Origin: Hydrogenovibrio thermophilus
GTDB taxonomy: Bacteria; Pseudomonadota; Gammaproteobacteria; Thiomicrospirales; Thiomicrospiraceae
Direction: 5' to 3'
Length of the DNA: 64,000 nucleotides
NCBI RefSeq assembly: GCF_004028275.1
Contig: NZ_CP035033.1
Location: forward strand, 2,042,501 to 2,106,500
In this document: piece by piece, positions 62,562-64,000 of the stretch
Layout: each line of letters starts with the position of its first letter
Position numbering within the stretch: position 1 is the first letter of the stretch
Notes under the pieces: model-generated
The model's database searches: none
What the model was told of the DNA's origin: nothing
The model's input: the letters and a program-made list of their open reading frames with translations, nothing else
Program-made: the position numbers and the translations under genes

Positions 62562-64000
62562 ATGACGGAACCCCGACTACAACTGGAAAACATTACCAAA
62601 CGTTTTCCCGGCTGCCTGGCCAATGACCAGGTGAATCTCAATATATTACCCGGCGAAATTCACGCGTTACTCGGTGAAAACGGTGCCGGAAAGAGCACGC
62701 TGGTCAAAATGATCTATGGTCTGCTCAAACCCGATGAAGGTCAGATGCTCTGGGAAGGACAAGCGGTCGACATCGACAGCCCGAAAACGGCCCGCCATTA
62801 CGGCATTGGCATGGTGTTTCAGCATTTTTCGCTGTTCAATGCCATGACAGTGTTGGAAAACATCGCCGTCGGTATGGACGAAGCCTTTGATTTGAAGGCT
62901 TTGGAAAAGCGCATTCTCAACGTTTCCGCCGATTACGGCCTACACATTGACCCGAAAAAACTGATTCACGACCTTTCGGTTGGCGAACGTCAGCGCGTGG
63001 AGATCATCCGCTGCTTGCTGCAACACCCGAAACTGCTGATTATGGACGAACCCACCTCGGTTTTAACCCCGCAGGAAGTGGACAAGTTGTTCGTCACTCT
63101 GCGCCGTTTATCGTCGGAAGGGGTTTCCATTCTTTACATCAGCCACAAGCTCGACGAAATCAAAACCCTGTGCCATCGTGCCACCATTCTTCGCGGCGGC
63201 CAATTCATTCAAGAAATCGACCCCACCCAGGAAACCGCGGCCAGCATGGCACAACTCATGGTCGGCCAAAAAATCATTCCGCCGAAACGCCAATCCAACA
63301 AAACCTTTGAAGACGATGTCATTCAAGTGCAGCACTTATCATTGAAGTCCTCGCAACCTTTCGGCAACGATTTAAAAGACATCAATTTCACCATCAGCCA
63401 AGGCGAAGTGCTCGGCATTGCCGGGATTGCCGGAAACGGTCAAACCGAATTGCTCTCCGCCCTCAGCGGCGAAGCGGACACCGACGTCGACACCATCATT
63501 ATTCACGGCCGCCCCAGTGGCAATCTGCCCAGCAACCAACGCCGCATGATCGGCATGGCGTATGTGCCGGAGGAACGGTTGGGCCATGCGTCGGTGCCGG
63601 ATAATGCCTTGCACGAAAATGCGTTTTTAAGCGGCTATCAAGCCAAAAAACTGCACCATCGCGGCTTTATCAATTTCAAAAAACGCAATGAATACGCGCA
63701 AATGGTGTGCGATAAATACAATGTCAAACACGCTGGCATCGGCAGTGCCGCCAAAAGCTTATCCGGCGGGAACTTGCAAAAATTCATCGTCGGACGGGAA
63801 ATCGAACAAGGCCCCAGCCTGTTGATTGCCGCTCAACCGACCTGGGGCGTCGATGCCGGCGCCGCGGCCGCCATCCACCAATCCATCCTCGATTTGGCGG
63901 AAAAAGGCAGTGCGGTGCTGGTGCTGTCGCAGGATTTGGATGAAATTTTCGAGGTCTGTGATTCGGTGTGCGTGATCTACGAGGGCACCTTGTCCGACGC
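62562..64000 (+). CDS. ABC transporter ATPase, BMP-family purine nucleoside type, 3' end outside window
   Basis: The readable 479 codons encode a double-ATPase protein of the sugar/nucleoside importer (BmpA/NupA, YufO-like) type. The first half has Walker A GENGAGKST (about 38-46), Q-loop VFQH and signature SVGERQ with Walker B LLIMDEP. In the second half Walker A is degenerate (GIAGNGQTE), the signature is LSGGN, and Walker B reads LLIAAQP, without the catalytic Glu, as usual for this family. AGAGGA precedes the ATG. The neighbouring purine genes suggest uptake of nucleosides or purine bases; permeases and binding protein should follow. Confidence 0.9.
   Translation, partial: MTEPRLQLENITKRFPGCLANDQVNLNILPGEIHALLGENGAGKSTLVKMIYGLLKPDEGQMLWEGQAVDIDSPKTARHYGIGMVFQHFSLFNAMTVLENIAVGMDEAFDLKALEKRILNVSADYGLHIDPKKLIHDLSVGERQRVEIIRCLLQHPKLLIMDEPTSVLTPQEVDKLFVTLRRLSSEGVSILYISHKLDEIKTLCHRATILRGGQFIQEIDPTQETAASMAQLMVGQKIIPPKRQSNKTFEDDVIQVQHLSLKSSQPFGNDLKDINFTISQGEVLGIAGIAGNGQTELLSALSGEADTDVDTIIIHGRPSGNLPSNQRRMIGMAYVPEERLGHASVPDNALHENAFLSGYQAKKLHHRGFINFKKRNEYAQMVCDKYNVKHAGIGSAAKSLSGGNLQKFIVGREIEQGPSLLIAAQPTWGVDAGAAAAIHQSILDLAEKGSAVLVLSQDLDEIFEVCDSVCVIYEGTLSD

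Overview
The window comes from a gammaproteobacterium-like chromosome. It opens with the 5' part of an rRNA operon on the minus strand (tRNA-Ala partial, tRNA-Ile, complete 16S, leader, tandem promoters). After that, nearly every gene serves acquisition and breakdown of unusual nitrogen compounds, plus one sucrose cluster. The sucrose genes (sps, spp, fructokinase, amylosucrase), which I know from halophilic and halotolerant methylotrophs, together with GntR/LysR-controlled scavenging operons suggest a marine or haloalkaline Methylophaga/Thiomicrospira-type organism. That genus-level guess is inference; the 16S should be searched.

Layout. 2.3-4.9 kb: an unknown exported protein, a Tat-exported histone-deacetylase-like hydrolase and an exported amidohydrolase. 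5.1-14.4 kb: a guanidine operon (NitT/TauT-type permease and ATPase, a NikR-like regulator without the metal ligands, both carboxyguanidine deiminase subunits, guanidine carboxylase of the 'urea carboxylase' family, allophanate hydrolase). 14.4-18.8 kb: a LysR regulator, then a biuret transporter and biuret hydrolase whose product, allophanate, feeds the same allophanate hydrolase. 18.9-25.4 kb: a winged-helix regulator diverging from a TIM-barrel enzyme, a desaturase-type membrane di-iron oxygenase, an ABC transporter, rubredoxin and rubredoxin reductase; I know of no described pathway with this gene set. 25.7-31.6 kb: sucrose synthesis and turnover. 31.7-42.0 kb (minus): ethanolamine ammonia-lyase, formamidase-like hydrolase, SDR, class III aminotransferase-fold enzyme, APH-type kinase and a spermidine/putrescine-type ABC transporter, diverging from a DeoR regulator. 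43.1-49.3 kb (minus): type III glutamine synthetase, creatininase-like hydrolase, orphan binding protein, EamA permease, MBL hydrolase and a second desaturase-type oxygenase. 49.7-64.0 kb: purine salvage and catabolism (gpt, uraD, ABC transporter, puuE, puuD, GntR regulator; then hiuH, xdhABC, guaD and a BMP-type ABC ATPase cut by the window end).

The main new observations are regulatory. A 28-bp dyad TTATTAC-N14-GTAATAA with NikR-operator geometry stands before the guanidine operon, before the orphan binding protein 41 kb away, and (one mismatch) before the second oxygenase operon. This proposes one regulon that joins the guanidine transporter to its missing binding protein and to an oxygenase/MBL pair. 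A second motif, TGCAAATTTGCA, links the two oxygenase loci. Separately, the 10-mer palindrome CCAGGCCTGG occurs 17 times in 64 kb, where well under one copy is expected, both inside and between genes and in several reading frames. It looks like a highly iterated genomic palindrome, and it is absent from the AT-richer 14.1-25.4 kb block, which may have been acquired later.
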